Positions 12,479 through 22,100 of a stretch of DNA of 64,000 nt are shown in pieces. A program made the position numbers and the translations under genes. Position 1 is the first letter of the stretch. The number at the start of each line of letters is the position of its first letter. The stretch comes from Polymorphum gilvum SL003B-26A1 (GTDB taxonomy: Bacteria; Pseudomonadota; Alphaproteobacteria; Rhizobiales; Stappiaceae), in NCBI RefSeq assembly GCF_000192745.1, contig NC_015259.1:4479001-4543000 (forward strand). Reading direction: 5' to 3'. The notes under the pieces are model-generated. The model was not told the origin of the DNA. It did not search any database and worked only from the letters and a program-made list of their open reading frames with translations.

Positions 12479-13612
12479 ATGACCAAGCCAGTAACCGGGG
12501 CGCCCTATCGCGCCGATCACGTCGGCAGCCTGCTGCGGCCGGACAACGTCAAGGCGGCCCGCAAGGCCTATTACGGCGACAAGTCGATCTCCGCCCAGGA
12601 ACTGAAGGGCGAAGAGGACAAGGCGATCATCGACGCCGTCCGCATGCAGGAGGAGGTCGGCCTGAAGTGCGTGACCGACGGCGAGATCCGCCGCTCGTTC
12701 TGGCACTACGACTTCATGGGCATGCTCACCGGCCTCGATCTCGACGAGCGCCCGCCGGAGCAGGGCGTGCAGTTCGCCGGCGTCAAGCTGCGCGCCGTGT
12801 CGCCGACAATCACCAGCAAGCTCGACTTTCCGGACGACCATCCGATGCTCGAGCACTTCAAGTACCTCGCCACGGTCACCAAGGTGCAGCCGAAGATCTC
12901 GATCCCGGGCCCGTCCTGCTGCCACTTCCGCACCGACCCGAAGGACATCACGGTGCCCGAGTACAAGGACCTCGACGTCCTGTTCGCGGACCTGGCCAGC
13001 ACCTATGCCAAGGCCGTGAAGGCGTTCTACGCCGCCGGCTGCCGCTACCTGCAGATGGACGACATCTTCTTCGCCTATCTGTGCGACCCCAAGCACCGCG
13101 AGGCCAAGAAGGCCCTCGGTCAGGATCCGGACTGGCTGATCGACCGCTACGCCTGGATGATGCACGAGGCGATCAAGGACCGCCCGGCCGACATGAAGAT
13201 CGGCATGCACCTGTGCCGCGGCAACTTCCGCTCCACCCACGCCGCCGAAGGCGCCTACGATCTCGCCGCCGACGCCATCTTCAACAAGACCGGCATCGAC
13301 ATCTACTTCATGGAATACGACACCGAGCGCGCCGGCTCGCTGGAGCCGCTGCGCCTGCTGCCGAAGGGCGACAAGCGCGTTCTGCCGGGCTTCATCACCA
13401 CCAAGACGCCGCAGTTGGAGAAGCTCGACGACATCAAGCGGAAGTTCGAGGAGGCGTCGCGGTTCTGCGACATCGGCCAGCTCGGCATCGCGCCGCAGTG
13501 CGGCTTCGCCTCGACCGAGGAAGGCAACGCGCTGACGTTCGACGACCAGCGCCGCAAGCTGGAACTCGTCGTCCAGACCGCCGAGGCGATCTGGGGCGGC
13601 GTCGACAAGTAA
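12479..13612 (+). CDS. Cobalamin-independent methionine synthase-like methyltransferase (MetE C-terminal domain, COG0620)
   Basis: A 377-residue, single-domain relative of the catalytic half of MetE (E. coli MetE is 753), in the YxjG/epoxyalkane-CoM-transferase superfamily. The zinc ligands are all present: HLC in KIGMHLCRGN, Glu in YFMEYDTERAG and Cys in GIAPQCGFAS. The N-terminus has the family signature RADHVGSLLRP and CVTDGEIRR. Proposed reaction: methyl transfer to a thiol, perhaps homocysteine, but the methyl donor cannot be read from sequence because the folate-binding N-terminal half is missing. GGGGAGA lies upstream of the ATG. It stands alone behind the rpsA terminator. Confidence 0.85.
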   Translation: MTKPVTGAPYRADHVGSLLRPDNVKAARKAYYGDKSISAQELKGEEDKAIIDAVRMQEEVGLKCVTDGEIRRSFWHYDFMGMLTGLDLDERPPEQGVQFAGVKLRAVSPTITSKLDFPDDHPMLEHFKYLATVTKVQPKISIPGPSCCHFRTDPKDITVPEYKDLDVLFADLASTYAKAVKAFYAAGCRYLQMDDIFFAYLCDPKHREAKKALGQDPDWLIDRYAWMMHEAIKDRPADMKIGMHLCRGNFRSTHAAEGAYDLAADAIFNKTGIDIYFMEYDTERAGSLEPLRLLPKGDKRVLPGFITTKTPQLEKLDDIKRKFEEASRFCDIGQLGIAPQCGFASTEEGNALTFDDQRRKLELVVQTAEAIWGGVDK

Positions 13613-13640
13613 GCGCGCGCCTCTGCGCCGGAAACGACAA

Positions 13641-13662
13641 AGGGCGGCCTTCGGGCCGCCTT
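13641..13662 (+). terminator. GC hairpin after the methyltransferase gene
   Basis: Stem GGCGGCC/GGCCGCC (13643-13649 and 13654-13660) closed by a TTCG tetraloop, but followed only by TTC, so a weak U-tract. It forms the left border of repeat copy A. Confidence 0.55.
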
Positions 13663-13667
13663 CAACG

Positions 13668-13820
13668 TGTTGACACACCCGCAGCCTCTCCGGCGTCATT
13701 CCGGCCAAGCGGAGCGCGAGCCGGAACCGGAGAGCCGCGGCGTCGATGGTCTCGATGAACGAGACCGAGAGCCCCGGCTCACCGATCCCTCATCTGCGCT
13801 TCGCTGCGCGCGGGATAATG
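13668..13820. repeat. Dispersed ~150-bp intergenic repeat, copy A
   Basis: Clearly homologous, along its whole length, to 43895-44043. Shared blocks include GCAGCCTCTCC, CCAAGCGGAGCGCGAGCCGG and CGATCCC. It fills most of the 458-bp gap between the methyltransferase and the next gene. It has no open frame with coding character, and a GC hairpin stands on each side. This looks like one of the non-coding repeat families typical of Rhizobiales intergenic regions; I cannot name the family. Confidence 0.75.
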
Positions 13821-13846
13821 CGTCTGGAGGGTTGTCGGCCGTCTGA

Positions 13847-13870
13847 GGGTGGCCACCGGCCGCCCTTTTT
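13847..13870 (+). terminator. Intrinsic terminator on the right border of repeat copy A
   Basis: 8-bp stem GGGTGGCC/GGCCGCCC (13847-13854 and 13858-13865) with loop ACC, one G-T pair, followed by TTTTT. A good rho-independent terminator on the plus strand, probably the real end of the methyltransferase transcript. The remaining 200 bp up to 14071 hold nothing else that I recognise. Confidence 0.7.
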
Positions 13871-14070
13871 CTTGCCCGGCGCCGTTTTCCCTGCCTCACC
13901 GCCGCGCACGGTTTCGACGCAAGTGTGACCCCCGACACAACCGGCTGGGTCCGGCCGGATTACGGCTCTCCTCCGGGCCGGCACGGGACATCTTGGACGG
14001 AGTCCCGCCGCTCGACCATTGTCACGGCGCCTGCGCGAGAAATGCGCGCGCCCCTGGAGGGAGACACATC

Positions 14071-14451
14071 ATGCGCGGCATTGCGTTCTGGTTCTTTGCA
14101 TCGAGCATCCTGTACATTCTGGCCGGCATGGCCCTCGGCATGCACATGTCGGCGGCGCACGAATACACGCTGGCGCCCGCCCACGCCCATCTCAACCTGG
14201 TCGGCTTCGTGATGATGGCGATCTTCGGCCTGTTCTATCACCTCGTGCCGCAGGCCGGCGCAGGTCTGCTGCCCAGGATCCATTTCGCGCTGGCGACCCT
14301 CGGGCTGTGGCTGATGGTGCCCGGCATCGTGCTGGTGCTCAAGGGCGGCACGGACGCCTTCGCCGCCCTCGGCTCCATCCTGACGGTCGCCGCGACGCTG
14401 CTGTTCCTGTGGATCCTCCTGCGCAGCCGGCGCGTCCCGGCTGCGGCCTGA
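14071..14451 (+). CDS. Small membrane protein resembling haem-copper oxidase subunit I
   Basis: A 126-residue protein with four predicted membrane helices (about residues 5-25, 41-60, 69-90 and 97-116). The block APAHAHLNLVGFVMMAIFGL resembles a haem-ligand helix of cytochrome oxidase/NorB subunit I, and His57 lies in the following YHLVP. Short proteins of this kind are often annotated as cbb3-like subunit I fragments, but the length and intact start (GGAGGGAGA upstream of the ATG at 14071) argue for a whole small protein, not a remnant. Function unknown; haem or gas sensing is conceivable. Confidence 0.65.
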   Translation: MRGIAFWFFASSILYILAGMALGMHMSAAHEYTLAPAHAHLNLVGFVMMAIFGLFYHLVPQAGAGLLPRIHFALATLGLWLMVPGIVLVLKGGTDAFAALGSILTVAATLLFLWILLRSRRVPAAA

Positions 14452-14472
14452 CGGTCGCCTGACCGAGGTTGT

Positions 14473-15282
14473 CTAGCCGTAGCAATGCTCCGGCGCCGGA
14501 TAGGCGCCAGAGCGCACATCCTCGGCAAAGGCGGCGATGGCCGCCTGCGCGCTGTCGCGGCCGGCGAGGTAATTCTTGACGAAGCGTGCCTTGCGTCCCG
14601 GCGACAGGCCCAGCATGTCGTGCAGCACCAGCACCTGGGCGTCGGTGTGCGGACCGGCGCCGATGCCGATCAGCGGCGCCGCCACGGTCTCGCGCACCGC
14701 CCTGCCGACCGCGTCCGGGACGCATTCGAGCAGCACCAGGCGCGCGCCGGCGGCGTCGAGCAGCGTCGCCTCGGAGACGATCCGCGCCGCGCTCTCGTCG
14801 GTCTTGCCCTGCACCTTGTAGCCGCCGAGCATATCGGTGGTCTGCGGCGTCAGACCGAGGTGGGCGCAGACCGGAATGCCGCGCTCGGCGAGAAAGCAGA
14901 CCGTGTCGGCGAGCCAGGCGCCGCCTTCCAGCTTAACGACGCTGGCGCCCGCGCGCATCAGCGCGGCGGCCGAGCGGGCGGCGTCCTGCGGCGTCGCATA
15001 GGTCATGAACGGCAGGTCGGCCATGATCAGCGGCGCGTCGGCCGCGCCCTCGCCGATGCCGCGTGCCACGCAGTGCGTGTGATAGACCATCTCGTCGAGC
15101 GTTACCGGCGTCGTCGCGCCGCGGCCCTGCACGACCATACCCAGGCTGTCGCCGACGAGCACCACCGAGATGCCGGCCGGCCCCATCATGGCGGCAAAGC
15201 TGGCGTCGTAGGCCGTCAGCACGGCGAAGCGCTCGCCCTGCGCCTTTATCCGGTCGAGCGTCGACAAAGTCGTCCTGGCCAA
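14473..15282 (-). CDS. panB: 3-methyl-2-oxobutanoate hydroxymethyltransferase
   Basis: First step of pantothenate synthesis: transfers a one-carbon unit from methylenetetrahydrofolate to ketoisovalerate to give ketopantoate. Motifs VLTAYDASFA, VLVGDSLGMVV, LIMADLPFMTY, VVKLEGGAW and IGIGAGPHTDAQVLV are all present. The best start is a TTG at 15282 with GGGAGG 8 bp upstream, giving 269 residues, the usual PanB length. No ATG or GTG suits. It is divergent from sppA. No panC lies beside it. Confidence 0.95.
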   Translation of the reverse strand: MARTTLSTLDRIKAQGERFAVLTAYDASFAAMMGPAGISVVLVGDSLGMVVQGRGATTPVTLDEMVYHTHCVARGIGEGAADAPLIMADLPFMTYATPQDAARSAAALMRAGASVVKLEGGAWLADTVCFLAERGIPVCAHLGLTPQTTDMLGGYKVQGKTDESAARIVSEATLLDAAGARLVLLECVPDAVGRAVRETVAAPLIGIGAGPHTDAQVLVLHDMLGLSPGRKARFVKNYLAGRDSAQAAIAAFAEDVRSGAYPAPEHCYG

Positions 15283-15507
15283 TCCTGGATCCTCCCTGCG
15301 GCCGGCCGGCGGCTCCCCGTCGCCGGCATCGTTGTCGCTCCGGCCGGTATAGCGGCCGGCGCTGCGATGCACAACGCGCCGCCGCGCACCGCGGCGCCTG
15401 CGACGGCGGGACAACCGGTCGCACAAGACGTTGGCCGCATTTGGGCTTTCCATTCCGCTCCGTCCTGTGTAGCGATGAAGCGGCCGAGCCTGTGGGAGTG
15501 GGATCCA

Positions 15508-16512
15508 ATGAGCCTTGATGCCGATGCGATCGTCGACCGGCGCCGCCTGCGGCGCAAACTGACCTTCTGGCGGGTCGCCGCCTTCGTCATCCTCGCCGCG
15601 GCGCTGATCGCCGCGCTGGTGAGCCTGTCGGACGTCTACGGACCGACGAAGCGCTCCGCCCACATCGCCCGCATCGAGATTGAGGGCGTCATCCTCGACG
15701 ACCGCGACCAGCGCAGGATGATCGCAGGGATCGGCAAGTCCAGGGCGGTGCAGGGCGTCATCGTGTCGATCAACTCGCCCGGCGGCAGCACCACCGGCGG
15801 CGAGGCGCTCTACGAGGCCCTGCGCGACCTGGCCGGCAAGAAGCCCATGGTCGCCGAGATCCGCACGCTCGGCACGTCGGCCGGCTACATGGTCGCCCTG
15901 GCCGCCGACCACGTCGTGGCGCGCCACAATTCCATCACCGGCTCGATCGGCGTGCTGTTCCAGTTCGGCAACATCGAGCGCCTTCTCGACACGCTCGGCG
16001 TCGCCATGGATGCGGTCAAGAGCGGCCCGCTGAAGGCCGAACCGGATTTCTATTCGCAGGCCTCTCCGGACGCCCGGGCGATGCTCGAGGCCCTGGTCGG
16101 GGAATCCTACGACTGGTTCGTGCGCCTGGTCGCCGAGCGGCGCGGCCTGGACGAGACGGCAGCCCGCAGGGTCGCTGACGGCAGCATCGTCACCGGCTTC
16201 CGCGCGAAGGAGAGCGGCCTCGTCGACGAGCTTGGCGGCGAACAGGCCGCGATCGCCTGGCTGGCGAGGGAGAAGGGCCTGAAGGCGGACCTGCCGGTGA
16301 TCACCTGGAAAGCCAAAACGGAGACCGGGTCCGTTCCCTTCGCCTCGAAACTGTTCGGGAGCATCGGCGCCGGTCTGGCGGAGGGCGCGCTCGACGCCCT
16401 TTCAGGGGCGAAAGGACTGATTTCACCGAGCCTTACGCTTGACGGTCTCGTCTCGGTTTGGCACGCTCGCGACGCGGCCAATAATTCTACACAACGAGGG
16501 GGCGGCGAATGA
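15508..16512 (+). CDS. sppA: Signal peptide peptidase SppA (S49, short form)
   Basis: Membrane-anchored serine protease that degrades cleaved signal peptides; 334 residues, the single-domain 36-kDa form. One membrane anchor at about residues 20-45. The S49 blocks are [34 protein letters not shown] with nucleophile Ser124, and [10 protein letters not shown] with general-base Lys176, giving an intact Ser/Lys dyad. ATG at 15508 with GGGAG upstream; a start at 15475 is possible. The last codons overlap ihfB by 4 bp. Confidence 0.93.
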   Translation: MSLDADAIVDRRRLRRKLTFWRVAAFVILAAALIAALVSLSDVYGPTKRSAHIARIEIEGVILDDRDQRRMIAGIGKSRAVQGVIVSINSPGGSTTGGEALYEALRDLAGKKPMVAEIRTLGTSAGYMVALAADHVVARHNSITGSIGVLFQFGNIERLLDTLGVAMDAVKSGPLKAEPDFYSQASPDARAMLEALVGESYDWFVRLVAERRGLDETAARRVADGSIVTGFRAKESGLVDELGGEQAAIAWLAREKGLKADLPVITWKAKTETGSVPFASKLFGSIGAGLAEGALDALSGAKGLISPSLTLDGLVSVWHARDAANNSTQRGGGE

Positions 16513-16814
16513 TCAAGTCAGAGTTGGTCCAGCGCATCGCGGAACAGAACCCGCATCTCTATCAGCGAGATGTGGAGAACATCGTGAACGCGATCCTGGA
16601 CGAGATCACCGAGGCCCTGATGCGCGGCGACCGCGTGGAGCTCAGGGGCTTCGGCGCCTTTTCGGTCAAGAACCGCCCGGCCCGCGTCGGCCGCAATCCG
16701 AGAACCGGCCAGAAGGTCGATGTGGACGAGAAATACGTCCCCTTCTTCAAGACCGGCAAGGAGATGCGCGAGCGCCTGAACGGTGGCGTCGACCACGGCG
16801 AGGACGAAGACTGA
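16509..16814 (+). CDS. ihfB: Integration host factor subunit beta
   Basis: DNA-bending nucleoid protein of 101 residues that works as a heterodimer with IhfA. Start [17 protein letters not shown] and the beta-arm region [22 protein letters not shown], with the conserved Pro at the tip, are diagnostic. The acidic C-terminus (DHGEDED) is an alphaproteobacterial trait. ATGA overlap with sppA; lapA follows. Confidence 0.97.
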   Translation: MIKSELVQRIAEQNPHLYQRDVENIVNAILDEITEALMRGDRVELRGFGAFSVKNRPARVGRNPRTGQKVDVDEKYVPFFKTGKEMRERLNGGVDHGEDED

Positions 16815-16842
16815 CCGGCATGGACAAGCGCGAGGGACAGCC

Positions 16843-17190
16843 GTGACCCGTTTCCTGAAGACCCTGATCCTCGTTGCGGTCGCCATCGTTCTGGTGCCGC
16901 TGTCGGTGGCCAACCGACACACCGTGCACCTGTCCCTCAACCCGTTCGACCCGCAGGATCCGCGGCTGGCCGTCACCGACGTGCCGCTGTTCTGGGTGAT
17001 CTTCGCCGCTCTCGGCGTCGGCATCCTGGTCGGCGGGCTCGCCACCTGGGCAAGGCAGGGCAAGTGGCGGCGCGAGGCTCGGCAGAAGCGCTCGGAAGCC
17101 GACAAGTGGCACCGCGAGGCGGACCATCTGCGCGAGATCGCCGAGGTCAGGACCACTCTGCCGGCCCCCGACAGCCGTCACGCCGCCTGA
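16843..17190 (+). CDS. lapA: LapA-domain inner-membrane protein
   Basis: A 115-residue protein of the LapA (DUF1049) family with two membrane helices (about residues 5-23 and 48-68) and a C-terminal cytoplasmic amphipathic helix rich in Arg/Glu. In enterobacteria LapA works with LapB in control of lipopolysaccharide synthesis through LpxC; here that role is assumed from family only. Start is the GTG at 16843 after GAGGGACA. The order sppA-ihfB-lapA is conserved in alphaproteobacteria. Confidence 0.85.
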   Translation: MTRFLKTLILVAVAIVLVPLSVANRHTVHLSLNPFDPQDPRLAVTDVPLFWVIFAALGVGILVGGLATWARQGKWRREARQKRSEADKWHREADHLREIAEVRTTLPAPDSRHAA

Positions 17191-17284
17191 ACCGTCGGGC
17201 GCCTGCGCCCCCGGACAGGATCAGAACCGCGGAAGCAGACCCGCGTGCTGATTGGCACGCGAACCGACTTCAGCCGGTCTTCTT

Positions 17285-17902
17285 TCAGTCCCTCTTCGGC
17301 GGAGGCGCATAGCCCGGCAGGGTCCAGCCGAACTGGATCGCGCCGCCGCGCAGGACGAAGGCGGCAAGCCCGCCGGCAATCGCCGCCGGCCAGAGGTCCA
17401 GCCCCAGGCTGCTCAGCACCACGAACAGTCCGGCCCCGACGAAGGCGGCCGTGACATAGATTTCCGGCTTGACGATCGCCGACGGATCGCCGGCGATCAC
17501 GTCGCGCAGGATGCCGCCGAAGGTCGCGGAAAAGACGCCCATCAGCACCGCCACCACCGGCATGTCGCCGACGGACAGCGTCTTGGCGGCGCCCATCACG
17601 CAATAGGCCGACAAGCCGACCGCATCGGCCCAGCGCAGCGGCTTGCCCCAGCCTTCGACGACATGGGCGGCGAACCACATCAGCACGCTGACCCCGACGC
17701 AGACCAGCAGATAGCCTTCCGAGCGGGTCCAGAACACCGGCACGCCGAGCAGCACGTCGCGCAGCGTGCCGCCGCCGACGCCGGTCATCGTGGCGAAGAA
17801 CAGGAAGGCGATGAAATCCATGCCCTTGCGCGAGGCGACGATGGCGCCGGTGACGGCGAACACGGCAACGCCCAGATAGTCCAGCACCTGAAGCAGCAGC
17901 AT
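17285..17902 (-). CDS. TRIC-type cation channel family protein (UPF0126, YadS/YicG)
   Basis: A 205-residue membrane protein with seven hydrophobic segments in two related halves. Each half has the family signature: MTGVGGGTLRDVLLG near residues 39-53 and TFGGILRDVIAGD near 126-138. These kinked GGx motifs line the pore in bacterial homologues of the trimeric intracellular cation channel. Ion choice is unknown. It converges on lapA and lies 117 bp downstream of grpE, whose promoter may serve it. Confidence 0.88.
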   Translation of the reverse strand: MLLLQVLDYLGVAVFAVTGAIVASRKGMDFIAFLFFATMTGVGGGTLRDVLLGVPVFWTRSEGYLLVCVGVSVLMWFAAHVVEGWGKPLRWADAVGLSAYCVMGAAKTLSVGDMPVVAVLMGVFSATFGGILRDVIAGDPSAIVKPEIYVTAAFVGAGLFVVLSSLGLDLWPAAIAGGLAAFVLRGGAIQFGWTLPGYAPPPKRD

Positions 17903-18019
17903 GGCTTTCCTCCCGTGGCCCTGCGGCGGTCCGCCGGCCGCGATCAGGCTAGCCCATCGAGGCCGCCTCGAGAAAGCCCGTCCCGAGAGGCACCGGTCGG
18001 ATCGGACTCAGGTTGAGGG

Positions 18020-18640
18020 TCAGGCGCTCTTGTCGACCGTCTGGCCGGCTTCGCCCTGGGCATTGCCGGCGGGCTGCGCAGCGTCCTTCGGACCGCCCTT
18101 CGAAACGCCGACCAGGGCCGGCCGCAGAACGCGCTCGCCGATGACGTAGCCGGCCTGCACCACCTGGACCACGGTGTTGTTGGGCACCTCGGTGTTGGGA
18201 ATCTCGAACATCGCCTGATGGAAGTTCGGGTCGAATTTCTGCCCGGACGGATCGAGCTGCTTGACGCCGTGCTTCTCGAGTTGGTTGAGCAGTTCGCGTT
18301 CGGTCATCTCGACGCCCTCGATCAGGGCAACGAGGCCGGCATCGGCGCTCTGGCGGGCGTCCTCGGGCAGCGAGTCGAGCGCCCGGCGGAGATTGTCGGA
18401 CACGGCCAGCATGTCGCGGGCAAAGCCCGCGATGGCGAACTGCCGGGTATCCTTGACTTCCTTCTCGGTGCGTCGGCGCAGGTTCTCCATCTCCGCCATG
18501 ACGCGCAGCGTACGGTCCCTGAGGTCGGCGTTCTCGGCGCGCAGCGCCTCGACGGGATCGACCTCGGCCGCTTCGCCGGCAGCAGCCTGCGCGCTCGCCT
18601 CGGGCTCCTGGCTGTCCGCGATCTTGTTCTCGTCGCTCAT
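18020..18640 (-). CDS. grpE: Nucleotide exchange factor GrpE
   Basis: DnaK cochaperone of 206 residues. The long N-terminal coiled coil runs from about residue 30 to 85 ([20 protein letters not shown]), followed by the four-helix region [14 protein letters not shown] and the beta domain with [14 protein letters not shown] and [19 protein letters not shown]. The repressor gene hrcA, often upstream in alphaproteobacteria, is not here; trxA is the upstream neighbour, 141 bp away. Confidence 0.95.
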   Translation of the reverse strand: MSDENKIADSQEPEASAQAAAGEAAEVDPVEALRAENADLRDRTLRVMAEMENLRRRTEKEVKDTRQFAIAGFARDMLAVSDNLRRALDSLPEDARQSADAGLVALIEGVEMTERELLNQLEKHGVKQLDPSGQKFDPNFHQAMFEIPNTEVPNNTVVQVVQAGYVIGERVLRPALVGVSKGGPKDAAQPAGNAQGEAGQTVDKSA

Positions 18641-18781
18641 CGTTCTTTCACCACATACGGTTTCGGCCGGACCTGCAGCTCAGGACCAGCCATGCCCTGA
18701 TCCGGCCCGCTGCCGTTCCGACCGCGCCGGGATGGCAGCCTCATCATGAAGACGGGGCCGGCCGACGGCCGGCCGTGTCTG

Positions 18782-19102
18782 TCACAGCGCGTTCTTGATC
18801 CAGTCGGCGATCTTGCCCTTCGGCGCCGCACCGACCTGGGTAGCCATCGGCTCGCCGTTCTTGAACAGGATGAGCATCGGAATCGAGCGCACGCCGTATT
18901 TCATCGCCATGTTCTGGTTCTCGTCGATGTTCAGCTTGGCGATCTTCACCTTGCCCGCCATCTCTTCGGAAATCTCTTCGAGCGCGGGAGCGATCATCTT
19001 GCAGGGACCGCACCATTCGGCCCAGAAGTCTACCACGACAGGCTCTGAGGACTTGAGGACGTCGGCTTCGAAGCTCGCGTCGGTGATCTTGCTGGTTGCC
19101 AT
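18782..19102 (-). CDS. trxA: Thioredoxin
   Basis: Cytoplasmic disulphide reductase of 106 residues. Active site [13 protein letters not shown] with the CxxC pair, the cis-proline loop [12 protein letters not shown], and the C-terminal [12 protein letters not shown]. The order addB-addA-trxA is typical for Rhizobiales. A terminator separates it from addA, so it should have its own promoter. Confidence 0.97.
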   Translation of the reverse strand: MATSKITDASFEADVLKSSEPVVVDFWAEWCGPCKMIAPALEEISEEMAGKVKIAKLNIDENQNMAMKYGVRSIPMLILFKNGEPMATQVGAAPKGKIADWIKNAL

Positions 19103-19125
19103 GATCTCGGTCTCTCTTGCGCTGG

Positions 19126-19145
19126 AAAGGGGCGAGTCGCCCCTT
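19126..19145 (-). terminator. Intrinsic terminator of addA
   Basis: Stem AAGGGGC/GCCCCTT (19127-19133 and 19139-19145), 5-nt loop; on the minus strand it runs into TTTCC. It lies between the addA stop and the trxA start. Confidence 0.6.
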
Positions 19146-19184
19146 GTTTCGTCGCCCCGAACGTAGGAAGTGGGCCGGCGTCCG

Positions 19185-22100
19185 TCAAGCGCGCGGCTGC
19201 GGGACCCAGAGGCGCGAAAAGGCCGCGTCGAGCAGGTCGCCGGGCAGCGGCATCAGGGACGGCGCCGCCGTCCACAGCAGCGCGGCCTCCACCGGCAGGC
19301 CGGGGAAGATGTCCTGCACCAGGCGGCGATAGACGGCGAGTTGGGCGAGGTATTCCTCCGGCACGCCCTCAAGCAGCGCCGGAGGCCGGGCGTTGGTCTT
19401 GTAGTCGACGATCAGCACGCGGCCCGGTTCCTCCACCAGTCTGTCGATCTGGCCGGAGACGGCGACCTGCCTGCCGTCCGGGCCGGTCAGGGTGCCGACG
19501 ATCGCCACCTCCGCGCGCCCGCGCGCGGCAAACAGCGGGGCGAAGTCCGCGCCGGCCAGGATCCGCTCCGCCTCGTCCAGCAGGGCGTCGCGATGCTGCG
19601 CGAAGCGCTGTGGCAGCGCGGCCTCGACGAAGCGGACGGCGGCCGCCGCCCGCTCGGCCGCCGGCAGGTCGGGCAAGGTCTCCAGCAACCGATGCATCAG
19701 CCGGCCGCGCTCGAGCGCCCAGCCGGCCGGCTGACGGATCGCCTCCAGCGCGGTGCGCCCGGCGACCGGCTCGATGCCCTCCTTTTGCTCCATCGCCTCG
19801 AAGGCGCGCGAGGGCTGAAGGCGCGGCACCTGCGGCGCGGGCGGCACCGGGCGTACCAGCCAGTCGGGCCGCGCGGGCGGTTCCGCGGCCGGCGCGGCTT
19901 CGGCCTTCACCCGTGGCGGCGGCTCGGCGCCGGCCTTCTGCCAGCGCCAGCAGACGGTACGTCCCGCGGCATCCTTGATCTCCTCCGCCTGCGGCACCAG
20001 CGCCGCCGCGACGAGGGAGTGCCAGCAAGCCTCGTGCGCGCCGCGCGACGGCGCCCAACCACACACCAGCAGCCGGTCCTCGGCCCGTGTCATGGCGACA
20101 TAGAGCAGCCGGCGATACTCCTCCTCCGCCGCTTCGCGCACGGCGTCGACCGCCTCGGCGTGCCAGCCGGTTCGGTCCGCCTTGGTCGGCAGCCAGACCA
20201 GCGCCGGGGGGACCATCGGATCGGTGCCGCGCGGCCGTTCCAGGAGGGCCGGGTCGTGCCGCGCCACGGCCGGCGCGCTGCCCGGGTCGACCAGGATGAC
20301 GATCGGCGCCTCAAGACCCTTGGAGCCGTGAACGGTCATGATGCGGACCAGCCCGCCAGCATTGGTCAGTTCGCGCTTGATCTGCGTCGGGGCCGCCTCG
20401 AGCCAGGCGAGGAAGCCCTCCAGTCCCGGCGTGCCGGTCTGCTCGTAGCTCATCGCCAGGGCGAGGAACTCGTCGAGGACGTCGTCGACTTCCGCGCCGA
20501 GGCGAGCGCGGAACTTCCGGCGGCCATCGTCGGCAGCGAGCAGGCGGGCATAGAACTCGAACGGTGGCATGAAGTCGGCACGTGACCGGCAGGTTTCCAG
20601 CGCCTTTCGCACAGAAAGCCAGCGGGTTTCCGTCTCCGATTTCCGCAGCAGGGATTGCCACAGGGTGCCGGCCCGCAGCCGGTCCACGGGATCGCGCGCG
20701 ATCTCCAGCAGCGCGTCGTCGTCGAGGCCGAACAGGGGGCTTTTGAGGACGCAGGCGAGCGACAGGTCATCCTCCGGGAGGAGGATAAAGCGGCCGAGGG
20801 CAATGAGGTCCTTGACCGCGATGTGGTCGGTCAGGACCAGCCGATCGCTGCCGGCGGCTGGGATGTCGAGACGCTTCAGCTCGCGGTTCAGCGCCTCGAC
20901 GAAGGCGCCGCGCTTGCGCACCAGGACGAGCACGTCGCCGGCATCGGCGGTGCCCTCGTCGATCCAGATACGCAGGGTTTCCGCGATCCTGCGCGCCAGC
21001 CGCAGCATCGGGTTGCCCTCGCCGATGCGGTCGATCGGCGCCGTCCAGTCGTCCGGCTCGACCGTCTTGTCCGGCAGCTCCAGCGGCCAGATCTCGACCA
21101 GTCCGGGCTCCCGGCGGATCGCCTCGTGCACCGGCGCCCGGGCGACCTGCGACAGGCCCTTGTGGACTTCCGGCTGTTGGAAAACCAGGTCGACGGCGCC
21201 CAGCACGTCGGGCGTCGAGCGGAAGGACAACTGCAGCTCGACCGGGTGGAAATCGCGCGCCGCCTCGCGTGCCCGACGCTCGAAATAGCGGCGCATCTCG
21301 TCGAAATAGGCCGGCACCGCCCCCTGGAAGGAATAGATCGACTGCTTTTCGTCGCCGACCGCAAAGATCGTCCGCGCCCGCGTCCGCGCGCCTTCGCCGG
21401 CGAAAAATTCTTCCGCCAGCGCCTTCACGACTTCCCACTGACGCGGGCTGGTGTCCTGTGCCTCGTCGACCAGGATGTGGTCAAGCCCTTGATCCAGCTT
21501 GTATTGCACCCATTGTGCCGCTTCCGAGACGGAAAGCAGGTTGGCGGTGCGCACGACAAGGTCCTCGAAGTCGAGCAGGCCCCGGCGCGCCTTGACCGCC
21601 TCGTAATCGGCGATCACCGCATCCGCCAGACGCAGGATCGCGGCGGTTCCCTCCAGCGTCACCGCGGCCCGGCGCCGCTCGACAAGGGCGAGCAGGCGCG
21701 CCTGTTCGCGCAACATCAGGTCGAGAACGTCCGGAAACTCCTCGGCGATCCGCTTCGTGACCAGCGATTTCGGCGCCGTCAGGTCCTGCTTGAGGAACAC
21801 CCCGAGCCATGTTTCGCACCATGCCTGAGGATCGGTCGTCGCCCCGGCCGCAACGAGGCGATCCGCCTTGTCGCAATCCGTCTTCGTACCCCGGCGCAGC
21901 GCCTCGGCGACCGAAGTCGCCGTGTCCAGAGGGATCAGCGTCTCGTCCCGCATGCGCGCATCGACGGCAGCGCCGGTCTCGCCCGGTGCGACACCGAGAT
22001 CGCCGGCAAGCTCGGCCAGGGCCGCCTCAAGGTCGCCGGCATCGACGATCCAGCGTCGCAGGGCGTCGCGGCGGCCGATCAGTTCGCCGAGCGCGGCCTC

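Noticed and set aside
10631-13708. A 1025-codon open frame antisense to rpsA and the methyltransferase
   Set aside because: Low-complexity shadow; both sense genes are certain.
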